This document shows, piece after piece, positions 27,836-36,724 of a stretch of DNA of 64,000 nucleotides. This DNA comes from Bifidobacterium sp. 7101 (GTDB taxonomy: Bacteria > Actinomycetota > Actinomycetes > Actinomycetales > Bifidobacteriaceae), in the NCBI RefSeq assembly GCF_000499285.1, contig NZ_AWUN01000002.1:434001-498000 (forward strand), read 5' to 3'. Both the position numbers and the translations under genes were made by a program. Below the pieces are notes generated by a model that saw only the letters and a list, made by a program, of their open reading frames with translations, was not told the origin of the DNA and ran no database searches. How positions within the stretch are numbered: position 1 is the stretch's first letter; the number at the start of each line of letters is the position of its first letter.

Positions 27836-28588
27836 ATGGCAATCAAACAAACTGCGGGCCACGACCGGCTCGGTCGGTTCGCGCCACAATTCGCCCACCT
27901 GAACGACGACGTGCTCTTCGGCCAGGTCTGGTCCCGCGAGGACGAACTTTCGGCTCGTGACCGCAGCATGATCACCTGCGCAGGCTTGATGAGCATGGGA
28001 CTCTTCCCCCAGTTGAAGAGCCACATGGCCATAGCCAAAAGCAATGGCGTCACCCGCACAGAAATGGTGGCGCTGATCACCCACCTGGCCTTCTACGCAG
28101 GCTGGCCCAAGGCATGGTCGGCCTTCGGCCTGGCCAAGGAGGTCTACGGTGAGAACCAGGACAGCGCTGCAACCCCATCCAAAGCCGGGACTGAACCGGA
28201 TTCAGGACCCTACCCCTTGGGAGACTCGGCCGACGGACCCAACTTCACCGGTCATGTCTGGCTGCATCGCCTGACCGATCCGGACGCGGAATGCTCGGCC
28301 AGCAATGTGACCTTCGCACCAGGATGCGTCAACCGTTGGCACACCCACCCGCATGGCCAACTGCTAATCGTCACCGCCGGGCAGGGGTGGGAGCAGGAGG
28401 AGGGCCATCGGGCGCGCAAACTGGAACCCGGCGACGTGGTCTTCTGCCCGGCAGGCGTCAGACACTGGCACGGGGCCTCGGGCCGGTCATCCATGGCCCA
28501 CATCGCCGTCACCCCTGCATCGAAGGGACAGTCTCCAGTCGAGTGGATGGAGTTCCCGAATCCTGATCAAGTAGCCGCTCTGGGGTGA
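27836..28588 (+). CDS. Carboxymuconolactone decarboxylase-like and cupin fusion protein
   Basis: The protein has 250 residues. Residues about 20-110 match the CMD/AhpD-like fold (DELSARDRSMITCAGLMSMG, HLAFYAGWPKAWSA). Residues about 145-240 form a cupin barrel with metal-ligand histidines in WHTHPHGQ and the second motif PGDVVFCPAGVRHWHG. The first cupin motif has Gln where Glu is usual. Such fusions are common among uncharacterised bacterial oxidoreductase-like proteins. The CMD half lacks a CxxC pair, so it is not an AhpD peroxidase. CAAGGAG precedes the ATG. It lies 50 bases after the LacI gene and might share its transcript. Confidence 0.85.
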   Translation: MAIKQTAGHDRLGRFAPQFAHLNDDVLFGQVWSREDELSARDRSMITCAGLMSMGLFPQLKSHMAIAKSNGVTRTEMVALITHLAFYAGWPKAWSAFGLAKEVYGENQDSAATPSKAGTEPDSGPYPLGDSADGPNFTGHVWLHRLTDPDAECSASNVTFAPGCVNRWHTHPHGQLLIVTAGQGWEQEEGHRARKLEPGDVVFCPAGVRHWHGASGRSSMAHIAVTPASKGQSPVEWMEFPNPDQVAALG

Positions 28589-28646
28589 CTCACACGGCCT
28601 GGTTACAGCGTGTTTTCACTCTGCAGGTATTGAGGCCGACGGATGA

Positions 28647-28674
28647 CTGACCGGTTCCCGCCTGCCTTTACACT
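28647..28674 (+). promoter_or_regulatory. Promoter of the rRNA methyltransferase gene, probably leaderless
   Basis: CTGACC, a 16-base spacer and TACACT; the -10 box ends 6 bases before the ATG at 28681 and no ribosome-binding site is present. Confidence 0.5.
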
Positions 28675-28680
28675 GAAGAC

Positions 28681-29673
28681 ATGGCTAACAAGAAAGGCCC
28701 GACCAAGGGTTCGGGCGGCAAGCACCGCAACAAGCTGCGCGGCCGGGGGCCTACCCCCAAGGCAGAGGATCGCGTCTACCACAAGGCATACAAGGCCCGG
28801 CAGGCGGCCCAGCGCAGGCAGGCGGCCGATCCGCGTCTGGCAGCCCGGCGCCGGGCCGACCGGTTCACCTCTGATTCCGACGACCTGGTCATCGGCCGCA
28901 ACGCTGTCCTGGAAGCCCTGCGTGTAGGCGTCCCGGCCAGCCAACTCTATCTGGCCGCCCGGATGGAACACGACGACAGGACCAGAGAAATCGTAAGGCT
29001 GGCAGGTCAGGAGGGTCTCAACCTGCTGGAAGCCGACCGCCTGGAGATGAACCGCATCGCCCGGTCCAGCAACCACCAGGGCGTGGTCCTCAAGGTGCAG
29101 CCCTACCAGTACGCATCCCTGCAGAGCCTGGTCGATAGGGCCGAGAAGCACTCGGCTGCGCTGGAAGGGGCCGACCAGGCGACCAAGGTTGCCGCCCGCC
29201 CGCTGTTCATCGCCCTGGACGGGGTCACCGACCCGCAGAATCTGGGGGCAGTGATCCGTTCAGCAGCGGCCTTCGGGGCCTCTGGTGTAATTCTGCCCGA
29301 GCGACGCAGCGCCTCGGTCACAGCCGCAGCCTGGAAGGTCTCCGCCGGAGCCGCCGCCCATCTGCCCGTGGCCCGCGTGGTCAATCTGACCAAGGCCATC
29401 CAAGGTCTCAAGGAACGCGGCTACTACGCGGTCGGCCTGGACGGCGCAGGCAGCGCCATTGTGGGCGAGACAGGCTTCGAGACCGATCCGCTGGTGGTGG
29501 TCCTGGGCTCCGAGGGCAAGGGGCTGAGCCGCCTGGTCCGCGAGAACTGCGATGCCCTGGCCTCCATCCCCATCTCCAGCTCGGTGGAATCTCTGAACGC
29601 CTCGGTGGCGGCCGGCATCAGCCTCTACGCCGTAGCCATGGCACGCCGACGGTCCGCCAGCCAAGCCAAATAA
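28681..29673 (+). CDS. rlmB: TrmH/RlmB-family rRNA 2'-O-methyltransferase
   Basis: The protein has 330 residues: a basic, disordered N-terminal tail (1-65, Lys/Arg/Gly-rich), a substrate-binding domain (about 66-145, VIGRNAVLEAL), and a SPOUT catalytic domain with the three knot motifs (DPQNLGAVIRSA, VLGSEGKGLSRLV, IPISSSVESLNASVAAGI). Family enzymes methylate the ribose of G2251 in 23S rRNA or a similar site, using SAM. TrmH paralogues look alike, so the exact nucleotide is uncertain. The message is probably leaderless. Confidence 0.9.
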   Translation: MANKKGPTKGSGGKHRNKLRGRGPTPKAEDRVYHKAYKARQAAQRRQAADPRLAARRRADRFTSDSDDLVIGRNAVLEALRVGVPASQLYLAARMEHDDRTREIVRLAGQEGLNLLEADRLEMNRIARSSNHQGVVLKVQPYQYASLQSLVDRAEKHSAALEGADQATKVAARPLFIALDGVTDPQNLGAVIRSAAAFGASGVILPERRSASVTAAAWKVSAGAAAHLPVARVVNLTKAIQGLKERGYYAVGLDGAGSAIVGETGFETDPLVVVLGSEGKGLSRLVRENCDALASIPISSSVESLNASVAAGISLYAVAMARRRSASQAK

Positions 29674-29777
29674 TCCACTAGGCAAACACCGACAATCAGG
29701 AGACGGACATTCCGAGCGGCAACAGCCTGCCTGCATCAGCCAGCAAGCAGCAGACCATTGCCGCACAAACCAATCAA

Positions 29778-31427
29778 TCAGCTGGACGCCCAGACCGCGT
29801 CGTCCTGATCGTCCTGGTCGGCAGCAGCATCCAGACTGCCGGGGGCGTAGACCGACCTCAGCGAACTTCGGCCTCCATTCGCGTCCTCGAAGGCTGGCTG
29901 TGACTGCACCTCTTCGCTAGCCCGGTCACGGTTCGTCCGGGTGTCTGCTCCGGTCTGGCCTTCAGCATTGGTTTGGTCAGCCACCCCATCATGGCCATCT
30001 GCGTCCTTGTCGGCCTGATCTCTGGTGACTTGCTCACCCTGACCGGCCTGGGCATGGGCGCCCTGCCAATTCATCTCGTCGTCGACCACCCCGGCATCGG
30101 CCTCTTCGTTGATGGTCTTCATGTCCTCGGAGTCCAGCCGGTACTCGGGCAGGGACTCGCTGATGTAGCTCTGCACGGCCTCGGCCATGGGTACATCGTG
30201 ACCGGCCTTCTCGGCCATCAGCCAGCGGTGGGTCAGCACCTCATGGAAGAACTGGGCCGGTTCGATCTGCGAACGGTACTCCGGCGGGATCATGCGCACA
30301 GTAGGCTCGAAGACCTCACGCATCCAGTCGGTGGCCACAATCTCCAGATCCTCACCCTGCCGCCAGGTGGATGCCCGGTAGGCATCCAGATCATTGAGCA
30401 GCCGCCGGGCCTGGTTCTCCTGCACATCCAGACCGGTCAGCCGCAGCAACTTGCGGGAGGCGTAGCCGGCATCAACCACCCTTGGGCGCACCAGCACCCG
30501 GTTGCCGTCCTCCTCGGTCTTCATCTCCAGCTCGTCCACGTCGAATCCCAGATCGTTAAGCCGGTTGACGCGGCGCTCGATCTTCCACATCTCGTCCGGG
30601 TCGAAGCTGTCCACGTCCGTCAGAGCACTCCAGAGGGAGTGATAGCGGTCCACCAGCCGGTTGCCTACGCCGACCTCGTCCACCTCTCCAGCCAGCAGGT
30701 TGCCAGAATCCAGATCCATGAGCTCGCCGATGATATTGGTCCTGGCCAGGTCAATGTCATACTCACGCTGGCCGTCAGTCAGGCTGGGGTGCAGATCGCC
30801 GGTCTCGGCATCGACCAGGAAAGCCGAGAAGGCATCGGCATCACGCAGGAAGAGCACGTTGGACAGCGAGACATCGCCCCAGTAGAAGCCGGCCAGATGG
30901 AGCCGTACCAGAAGAACCGCAAGGGCATCGATCAGACGTTCAGCCGTGTCCGGGCGCAGATTGCGGGCGAAAAGGGCACGGTAGGGCAGCGAGAACTTCA
31001 GGTGCTGGGTGACCAGCATGGCCTCAAGAGGCTCGCCCTCGCGAGTGTGTCGACCGGTGACCACAGCGATGGGGTTGACCGTGGGCAGCTCCAGTTTTTG
31101 CAGCTTGCGCAAGAGTTCGTACTCCCGCTCAGCCACCCTCTGGGTGATCTCCTTCATGGCGTAGACATCGTCGCCCACGTGGACGAAGCGCACCACGTGC
31201 CGGGAGATGCCTCTGGGCAGGTTGGCCAGCAGATCCCTGGGCCAGGTAGCCAGCGGCCGCTCCCAGGGCAGGGTGAACATCCTGGGGTTGGAGCTGGTGG
31301 CCGTGATATGCAGGGCAGCCGGTTCCTGCTCGGAGGAGGGATCGGCCGTGGTCTTTATCGAGGTGGCTTTCAGGGCACGGGGGTCCAGAGAGGAGGCCGT
31401 CGCCCGGTTGATGTTCACGCTAGTCAT
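29778..31427 (-). CDS. DUF4032 / lipopolysaccharide-kinase-like domain protein
   Basis: The protein has 549 residues. The N-terminal half has a degenerate kinase fold: AMKEI (Lys92), LHLAGFYWGDVSLSNVLF (Asp185 and Asn190 in the catalytic-loop position) and LVDAET (Asp206 in place of DFG). The following region (about 215-465) matches the actinobacterial DUF4032 type. The last 85 residues are acidic, disordered and low-complexity. There is no signal peptide. It is common in actinobacteria; the function is unknown to me. It converges with the methyltransferase gene. The ribosome-binding site is weak. Confidence 0.78.
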   Translation of the reverse strand: MTSVNINRATASSLDPRALKATSIKTTADPSSEQEPAALHITATSSNPRMFTLPWERPLATWPRDLLANLPRGISRHVVRFVHVGDDVYAMKEITQRVAEREYELLRKLQKLELPTVNPIAVVTGRHTREGEPLEAMLVTQHLKFSLPYRALFARNLRPDTAERLIDALAVLLVRLHLAGFYWGDVSLSNVLFLRDADAFSAFLVDAETGDLHPSLTDGQREYDIDLARTNIIGELMDLDSGNLLAGEVDEVGVGNRLVDRYHSLWSALTDVDSFDPDEMWKIERRVNRLNDLGFDVDELEMKTEEDGNRVLVRPRVVDAGYASRKLLRLTGLDVQENQARRLLNDLDAYRASTWRQGEDLEIVATDWMREVFEPTVRMIPPEYRSQIEPAQFFHEVLTHRWLMAEKAGHDVPMAEAVQSYISESLPEYRLDSEDMKTINEEADAGVVDDEMNWQGAHAQAGQGEQVTRDQADKDADGHDGVADQTNAEGQTGADTRTNRDRASEEVQSQPAFEDANGGRSSLRSVYAPGSLDAAADQDDQDDAVWASS

Positions 31428-31465
31428 GCTTCATCCATCCCATCGCCGCCCATCCTATACGGGAA

Positions 31466-31496
31466 GAGCCCCGCACGGATGCGCCGCGCGGGGCTC
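31466..31496 (-). terminator. GC-rich hairpin between the ABC ATPase and DUF4032 genes
   Basis: A 9-bp perfect stem (GAGCCCCGC / GCGGGGCTC) with a 13-base loop and no clear T-tract. With the next hairpin it probably ends the ABC ATPase transcript. Confidence 0.5.
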
Positions 31497-31547
31497 CTGG
31501 TCACCCGGTCAACAAGGAAAGGAGATGATATCAATGATCGATACGGG

Positions 31548-31586
31548 CCCTGCGGCTCGGCGGGAAACCGTGGCCGAACCGCAGGG
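31548..31586 (-). terminator. Terminator hairpin after the ABC ATPase gene
   Basis: A 14-bp stem on the minus strand with one G-U wobble (CCCTGCGGTTCGGC / GCCGAGCCGCAGGG), 12 bases after the stop. The stem is better on the minus than the plus strand, which supports the assignment. Confidence 0.6.
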
Positions 31587-31598
31587 TCACAGGAATGC

Positions 31599-32726
31599 TC
31601 AGTTCAGCCGCAGCTCGCTGGCCGGGGAGAACAGGTGCATCTTTTCAGGATCGATGTGGATCTTGACCACGTCGCCCACCTTGGGCAGGTCGCGCGGGTT
31701 GACACGGATGGTGGTCAGCTTGTTCTGGTCGGACATGACGATGGCCTGCTCAGCCGCGCTGTTGTCGGTCAGAATGTTGCCGTAGATGTAGCCGTCGGAG
31801 CCCAGATCCTCCACGTTGGCCACCTTCAGGGAGAAGGCATCCGGATCGGAGGCACTGGCCAGAGAGGCATTCTCGGGACGGAAGCCCACGACAATCTTGC
31901 CCTGGTCCTCGGGGGTCAGCTTGTCGACGGCCTCGCGCGGCAGGCTGATGGTGTCCTCGCCGATCTTGGCCTGGCCGTTGACCACGGGGTGAATGTTGAT
32001 GTTCATGGAAGGCGAGCCGATGAAGCCGGCCACGAAGACGTTCTCCGGCCGATCGTAAAGCTCGGTAGGCGCACCCACCTGCTGCAGGACGCCCAGCTTG
32101 ATGACGGCGATCCTGTCGCCCATGGTCAGAGCCTCGGTCTGATCGTGGGTCACGTACAGGGTGGTGACGTTCAGCTGGCGCTGCAGAGCGGCGATCTGTG
32201 TACGGGTCTGGACACGCAGCTTGGCGTCCAGGTTGGACAGAGGCTCATCCATCAGGAAGACCTTGGGCTGACGCACAATAGCGCGGCCCATGGCCACACG
32301 CTGACGCTGACCACCGGACAGAGCCTTGGGCTTGCGGTCCAGGTATTCAGTCAGATCCAGCACCTCGGCGGCCTTCTCCACCCGCTGGCGAATCTGATCC
32401 TTGGGGGTGCCGGCGATCTTCAGGGCGAAGCCCATGTTGTCGGCCACTGTCATGTGGGGGTAAAGAGCGTAGTTCTGGAAGACCATGGCGATGTCGCGGT
32501 CCTTGGGCTGCATGGTCGTCACGTCCTTGTCACCAATCATGATGCGGCCCTTGTTGACCTCCTCCAGGCCGGCCAACATGCGCAGGGTGGTGGACTTTCC
32601 GCAGCCGGAAGGCCCTACCAGAACAAGGAATTCACCGTCTTTGATGTCCAGACTGAGGTCACTGACCGAGGGCTCATCGTTGCCCGGGTAGATACGAGTG
32701 ACGTGGTCGAATACCACTTCTGCCAT
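31599..32726 (-). CDS. msmK: Sugar ABC transporter ATP-binding protein (MsmK/UgpC type)
   Basis: The protein has 375 residues. Walker A is GPSGCGKST (38-46), the signature motif LSGGQ (136-140), Walker B FLMDEP with Glu161, and the switch His is in VTHDQTEA. The C-terminal TOBE-like regulatory domain (about 240-375) is typical of the carbohydrate CUT1 ATPases. No permease or binding-protein genes are adjacent, so it is probably the shared ATPase that energises several oligosaccharide importers encoded elsewhere, as MsmK does in other Gram-positives. AAGGA precedes the ATG. Confidence 0.93.
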   Translation of the reverse strand: MAEVVFDHVTRIYPGNDEPSVSDLSLDIKDGEFLVLVGPSGCGKSTTLRMLAGLEEVNKGRIMIGDKDVTTMQPKDRDIAMVFQNYALYPHMTVADNMGFALKIAGTPKDQIRQRVEKAAEVLDLTEYLDRKPKALSGGQRQRVAMGRAIVRQPKVFLMDEPLSNLDAKLRVQTRTQIAALQRQLNVTTLYVTHDQTEALTMGDRIAVIKLGVLQQVGAPTELYDRPENVFVAGFIGSPSMNINIHPVVNGQAKIGEDTISLPREAVDKLTPEDQGKIVVGFRPENASLASASDPDAFSLKVANVEDLGSDGYIYGNILTDNSAAEQAIVMSDQNKLTTIRVNPRDLPKVGDVVKIHIDPEKMHLFSPASELRLN

Positions 32727-32780
32727 TGTTCATCCTTTCATCGGCAGGTACGTGCCGAACGATCCGTAGTGAAGGGTTGA

Positions 32781-32810
32781 TTTTCACTGTGGTTTCCGTC
32801 CCGGGGTCAA
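32781..32810 (-). promoter_or_regulatory. Possible promoter of the sugar ABC ATPase gene
   Basis: On the minus strand TTGACC is followed after 18 bases by TGAAAA, about 55 bases before the start codon. The -35 is good and the -10 only moderate. Confidence 0.4.
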
Positions 32811-32928
32811 CACCGACATCGGCATGGCCATGCGACGGTTTTCTGTTTTGTGGTTAAGAGAAACTCTCCCTTGAGCCAGTGCCCACTATACACCAAGGCC
32901 TGAATTCGACGTGTTCACCGTCGTCGAC

Positions 32929-33327
32929 TCAATCCTCGTGCTTGTCGGAATCTTCAGAATCGCGCTCGAAGACCGTTCTGGCCACGTTGATCGCGTTGAT
33001 GACCCTGGGGAATCCCACGTAGGGAGCACATTGGAGTATGGCTTCAACCACGGCCGCCTTGCTCAGCCCTACATTCAGAGCTCCCTGTATGTGGACGGCC
33101 AACTGCGGAGCCGTGTCACCCTGCGTCACCAGGCTGCCTATGGTGACCAGCTCGCGCTGCTGAAGATCGAGTCCTTTCCGGGTGTATATGTCGCCAAAGG
33201 CGAATTCGACAATCCAACGACCAAGGTCCGGCGCTATGTCCTGAAGGGAGTCGATGACAGCCTGGCCTCCCTTGCCATCAATGGCGGCCAAAGCCTCGGA
33301 TCCCTTTTCAAAGCGTGAAGCTTCCAT
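32929..33327 (-). CDS. Carboxymuconolactone decarboxylase family protein
   Basis: The protein has 132 residues, a single CMD domain of normal length (QQRELVTIGSLVTQG, HIQGALNVGLSKAAVVEAI, YVGFPRVINAI). Family members include 4-carboxymuconolactone decarboxylase and AhpD-like proteins. No CxxC pair is present, so peroxidase-partner activity is unlikely. No aromatic-degradation genes are nearby, and the physiological role is unknown. A GAGGGGG site precedes the ATG. Confidence 0.85.
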   Translation of the reverse strand: MEASRFEKGSEALAAIDGKGGQAVIDSLQDIAPDLGRWIVEFAFGDIYTRKGLDLQQRELVTIGSLVTQGDTAPQLAVHIQGALNVGLSKAAVVEAILQCAPYVGFPRVINAINVARTVFERDSEDSDKHED

Positions 33328-33499
33328 GGAAGCCCCCTCTTTCTGTTGTTTTGTATGTTTTCCCGCCGAGAATATTGTATCAACGCCTGTTTACGCATTA
33401 TGTCGTCAGCAGTCGAGCCATTCGCGGCAATCTCGGACGCGGCGAAACAGCAGGGACCGCAATCAGGTGCTTTTCAACCAGTCGGGGCACAATGGAGAT

Positions 33500-35488
33500 A
33501 TGAGCGATCTTGAGGGTTTGGACCTGAGGCCGGGACGGCTGGTCGGGGGCTACACCCTGATCGAGCCCCTGGGCGGCGGTGCCATGGGGTCCGTCTGGCG
33601 CGCACGGGATGGCGGTGGCCAGGACTACGCCATGAAAATCCTGCGTGAATCCCTGGAGGAGGATCAGGTCTCGTCAGACAGCCCCGACGTACAGGAGCGC
33701 GCCTCGGCCCGCGAGCGCCTGCGACGCGAGGCTCTGGCCCTGCAACGGATTCGCCATCCAGGTGTCTGCAGGATCGTGGATATGGAACTTGATGATGCCC
33801 TGGCCTTCATCGTGACCGAGCTGATCGAGGGGCGCAACCTTCGCGACGACGTGGCTGTCAACGGTCCCTATCGTGGCGACGACCTGGAGCGGCTGGCACG
33901 CAAACTGACCGATGCCGTCGCAGCCGTCCACCAGGCGGGCATCGTCCACCGAGACATCAAGCCCACCAATGTCATGATCTCGGTCTCGGGGCCGGTGCTG
34001 GTGGACTTTGGCATCGCCATGGGCCAGGGGCAGAGCCACGTGACCCGGACAGGACTGGTCATGGGAACCCCCGGCTTCATCGCCCCGGAGATCATCGATG
34101 GAGCCGAGGCCGACCAGGAAACCGACTGGTGGAGCACGGCAGCTGTTCTAGCCTATGCAGCCACCGGACGAGCGGTTTTCGGCGACAAGCCCATGATGGC
34201 GGTTCTGGAGCGGGAGGCCTCGGGCAATGCCGACCTGTCCGGACTGCCCATGGGCACCATGAGAGCCCTGCGCTCGGCCCTCTCCCCCGACCGAGGCGCA
34301 CGTTGCACCCCTCAGGAACTCCTGGAGGCCATCAGCCGGGACGCCATGGATCCGCAGGCCTGGCAAGGGGAGCAAGACGACAAGGGCAGTCAGGAGACGA
34401 TGCGCCCTTTTGGCGGCGGATCTTCGGAGGCTGAGGGGCAGGCCGACTCGCCCACCATGGTCGTTGAGCCGGCCACCATGCCCATGCCGCCTATTACGCA
34501 GGCTGATCCGAATAGTCCGCGGACGGCCTGGTCACAACCTCCGACAGATAACGGAGCCGATGAGCAGACGACCATCCTGCCCGACTCGGAACAGCCCACC
34601 AGCCTCTTGAATCCCCTGCCTGCAGCCCAGGAGCAGCAGGAGCAGACACAGGCCTGGCAGGACCAACAACCCTTAGCGGATCGTCAAGATCTTCAAGCCA
34701 CCACCGTTCAGGATCCGCTGCCCTCGGCACAACCTCTGCCCAGCGGATACCGCAACGAGGCGAACGCCCACTGGCTGGGAGACCAGCCCCCCGCCCAGAT
34801 GCGACGTCTGCGCTACCTCAAGGCCGGAACCCCCTGCCTGGTCATGTTGGGAATCCTTCCTGCCCTGCTGACAGCTCTGGCCCCGGTCTCGGCACTGGCC
34901 GCCGCCGGAATCCTCCTCTGGGCCCTGAGCACCGCAGGATGGAGCATAAAAGCCCAGATCGAACGGGAGCTGCGCCGCGAAGGCCCTCGACGGAGCACCG
35001 ACCGTCTGTTGAACGCAGCCGCCTTCCCCTGGCACCTGCTTAAGGGCCTGGCAGCCGCCCTACTCCGCCTGCCGGGCATGATCCTCGTCCAAGCCTTGGT
35101 TGCTCTGCCACTGACCTGGGCGGGCGCCCTCACCACCGTTCGCGCAGGCCTGACCCTGGGCGAGCACCTACTGACCGTCCCCCTGCCAGCGGCCAGACCC
35201 CTGTCCACCGGCGGACTGGCCATGGCCCTGGCGACGTTGGCAGGCTGGCTGTTGACAACACTGCCCATGCAGGACCGCTCAGCCCCCAAGGCCAACAGCG
35301 GCAACATGGTCCTGCGTCTGGCGGCGGGTCGCATCCTCATGGGCCGTCAGGTTCCTGAGGCGCCGGGCAGCCCCCACCGCAGGCGGATCCTGCTCCTGAT
35401 CTGGCTGCTGATTGTGGCCGTCCTCCTGGCCGGGTTGATTGCCCAGCCCTCCATGGATTGGGCCCCCATCCACCTCCTGCGTGCCTAA
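33500..35488 (+). CDS. Membrane-bound Ser/Thr protein kinase (PknB-type kinase domain, polytopic C terminus)
   Basis: The protein has 662 residues. The kinase domain (about 17-285) is complete: glycine loop GGGAMGSVW, Lys46 in YAMKIL, HRDIKPTN (150-157), DFG (169-171) and APE (195-197). A Pro/Gln/Thr-rich linker (about 290-435) leads to about four membrane segments (near 445-480, 510-550, 570-590 and 629-650). Unlike PknB it has no PASTA repeats, so it does not sense muropeptides that way. The start at 33500 has a CACAAT box ending 6 bases upstream and a badly spaced GGAG, so it may be leaderless. A DsbA-like gene follows after 61 bases. Confidence 0.9.
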   Translation: MSDLEGLDLRPGRLVGGYTLIEPLGGGAMGSVWRARDGGGQDYAMKILRESLEEDQVSSDSPDVQERASARERLRREALALQRIRHPGVCRIVDMELDDALAFIVTELIEGRNLRDDVAVNGPYRGDDLERLARKLTDAVAAVHQAGIVHRDIKPTNVMISVSGPVLVDFGIAMGQGQSHVTRTGLVMGTPGFIAPEIIDGAEADQETDWWSTAAVLAYAATGRAVFGDKPMMAVLEREASGNADLSGLPMGTMRALRSALSPDRGARCTPQELLEAISRDAMDPQAWQGEQDDKGSQETMRPFGGGSSEAEGQADSPTMVVEPATMPMPPITQADPNSPRTAWSQPPTDNGADEQTTILPDSEQPTSLLNPLPAAQEQQEQTQAWQDQQPLADRQDLQATTVQDPLPSAQPLPSGYRNEANAHWLGDQPPAQMRRLRYLKAGTPCLVMLGILPALLTALAPVSALAAAGILLWALSTAGWSIKAQIERELRREGPRRSTDRLLNAAAFPWHLLKGLAAALLRLPGMILVQALVALPLTWAGALTTVRAGLTLGEHLLTVPLPAARPLSTGGLAMALATLAGWLLTTLPMQDRSAPKANSGNMVLRLAAGRILMGRQVPEAPGSPHRRRILLLIWLLIVAVLLAGLIAQPSMDWAPIHLLRA

Positions 35489-35549
35489 GGTCGTGCTCCA
35501 CCCCTGGCGGCTACACTATGCTCAGTACGCCAAGGAAAGGATCCAGGTC

Positions 35550-36473
35550 ATGTCCAAGGGCAAGCAGAACCGCAAGGCCGCGCTCAAGGCCCAGGAAGAG
35601 GCACGGCGGCTCCAGGAGGCCAAGGAGCGCCGCCAGCAGACCATGATCGGCGTCTTCGTCACCGTGGTACTCATCGCTCTGATCGCTCTGGGCGGATTCC
35701 TCTACTGGCGCAGCCATCGCCCGGTCAAGACCCAGGACCTGGAGCAGGCCCGTCAGGCCGTCGCAAAGGTCAAGGAAAAGCCTTCGGCCGCCAATGACCA
35801 GGGCGGCTTCCTGATCAGCTCCCAGGGGCTCAACAAGCCGGTGGCCAAGGCTCCGACCGTGGAGATCTACATGGACTTCATGTGCCCAGGCTGCGGCGCC
35901 CTGCATCGCGGACTGGACTCAACCCTGACCGGTCTGGTGGATGCCGGGCAGATCAACCTGGTCATCTACCCCATGAGCTTCATGGACCGGCTCTCCACCG
36001 ACAATTACTCGAGCAGGACGGGCACGGCCACCATCTACGTGGCCCAGCACGACCCCGACCACCTGCTGCCCTTCATCGCCAATCTCTACGCCAAGGACTT
36101 CCAACCGGACGAGTCCGACTACCACCCCATCAGCAACGACAAGATCCGCCAGCAGGCCATCAAGGCCGGGGTTGATCCCAAGGTTGCCGAGCAGGCGGTC
36201 AAGGGCCACTACCGGGACTGGATCAAGGCCATGGACACCTACACCCCTCTGCGCAAGGAGCTCTGGAATCCCTCCGGGGCCAACAAGGGGCAGATGACCA
36301 CGCCCACGGTCCGCATCAATGGCAATTACTGGGAGCTGGGCAACCTGTCCAAGGCGGGCTTGGACTACCGCACGGGCCTGCTCAAGGCTCTGGGCCTGGA
36401 CCAGTCCAAGGTGGGCGTCAAGGGCGCCATGCCGGCCATCGGTGCCTCCGGCCAACCGCGCTCACTGAACTGA
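35550..36473 (+). CDS. Membrane-anchored DsbA-like thiol-disulfide oxidoreductase
   Basis: The protein has 307 residues: a basic, Gln/Lys/Glu-rich coiled-coil-like cytoplasmic N terminus (1-30), one membrane segment (about 31-53), then an extracytoplasmic thioredoxin-fold domain with the active site CPGC (Cys112, Cys115) and a TPT cis-proline loop near the C terminus. The helical insertion between them is of DsbA/DsbG type. It probably forms or rearranges disulfides in exported proteins. AAGGAAAGG lies upstream of the ATG at 35550. Together with the kinase upstream it may form a two-gene envelope unit. Confidence 0.9.
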   Translation: MSKGKQNRKAALKAQEEARRLQEAKERRQQTMIGVFVTVVLIALIALGGFLYWRSHRPVKTQDLEQARQAVAKVKEKPSAANDQGGFLISSQGLNKPVAKAPTVEIYMDFMCPGCGALHRGLDSTLTGLVDAGQINLVIYPMSFMDRLSTDNYSSRTGTATIYVAQHDPDHLLPFIANLYAKDFQPDESDYHPISNDKIRQQAIKAGVDPKVAEQAVKGHYRDWIKAMDTYTPLRKELWNPSGANKGQMTTPTVRINGNYWELGNLSKAGLDYRTGLLKALGLDQSKVGVKGAMPAIGASGQPRSLN

Positions 36474-36512
36474 ACCAGGCAGGTCGAGAGAAATTTCGCG
36501 TCCAGCGTCCCC

Positions 36513-36541
36513 TTGGGGGGACGGTGATGGTACGATATCAT
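36513..36541 (+). promoter_or_regulatory. Probable tRNA-Thr promoter
   Basis: TTGGGG, a 17-base spacer and TATCAT, about 42 bases before the mature tRNA 5' end. Confidence 0.4.
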
Positions 36542-36583
36542 TCCGTACCGCGGCCCGGAATGCTGTAATGGACCACCGGGACC

Positions 36584-36657
36584 GCCTCCTTAGCTCAGTT
36601 GGCCAGAGCAGCCGCCTTGTAAGCGGCAGGTCGTCAGTTCGACTCTGACAGGAGGCT
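36584..36657 (+). tRNA. tRNA-Thr (anticodon UGU)
   Basis: A complete cloverleaf: acceptor GCCTCCT / AGGAGGC, D arm GCTC...GAGC, anticodon stem GCCGC / GCGGC with loop CTTGTAA (anticodon TGT), T arm GTCAG-TTCGACT-CTGAC, discriminator T. CCA is not encoded and must be added by the CCA-adding enzyme, a candidate for which is encoded at 41045-42469. Confidence 0.95.
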
Positions 36658-36689
36658 CTACGCCAGGAACGAACCATTAAATTCGACTA

Positions 36690-36718
36690 TTCAGCTTTGT
36701 CTCCGGGCAGGCTATAAT
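36690..36718 (+). promoter_or_regulatory. Promoter of the structured RNA
   Basis: A perfect TATAAT at 36713-36718, preceded after 17 bases by a weak TTCAGC. The predicted transcription start is about 36725. Confidence 0.55.
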
Positions 36719-36724
36719 AATGGA

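Noticed and set aside
29973-32780. Long plus-strand open frame opposite the DUF4032 gene and the ABC ATPase
   Set aside because: Same reason: it spans two strong minus-strand genes and the gap between them and shows no family resemblance.
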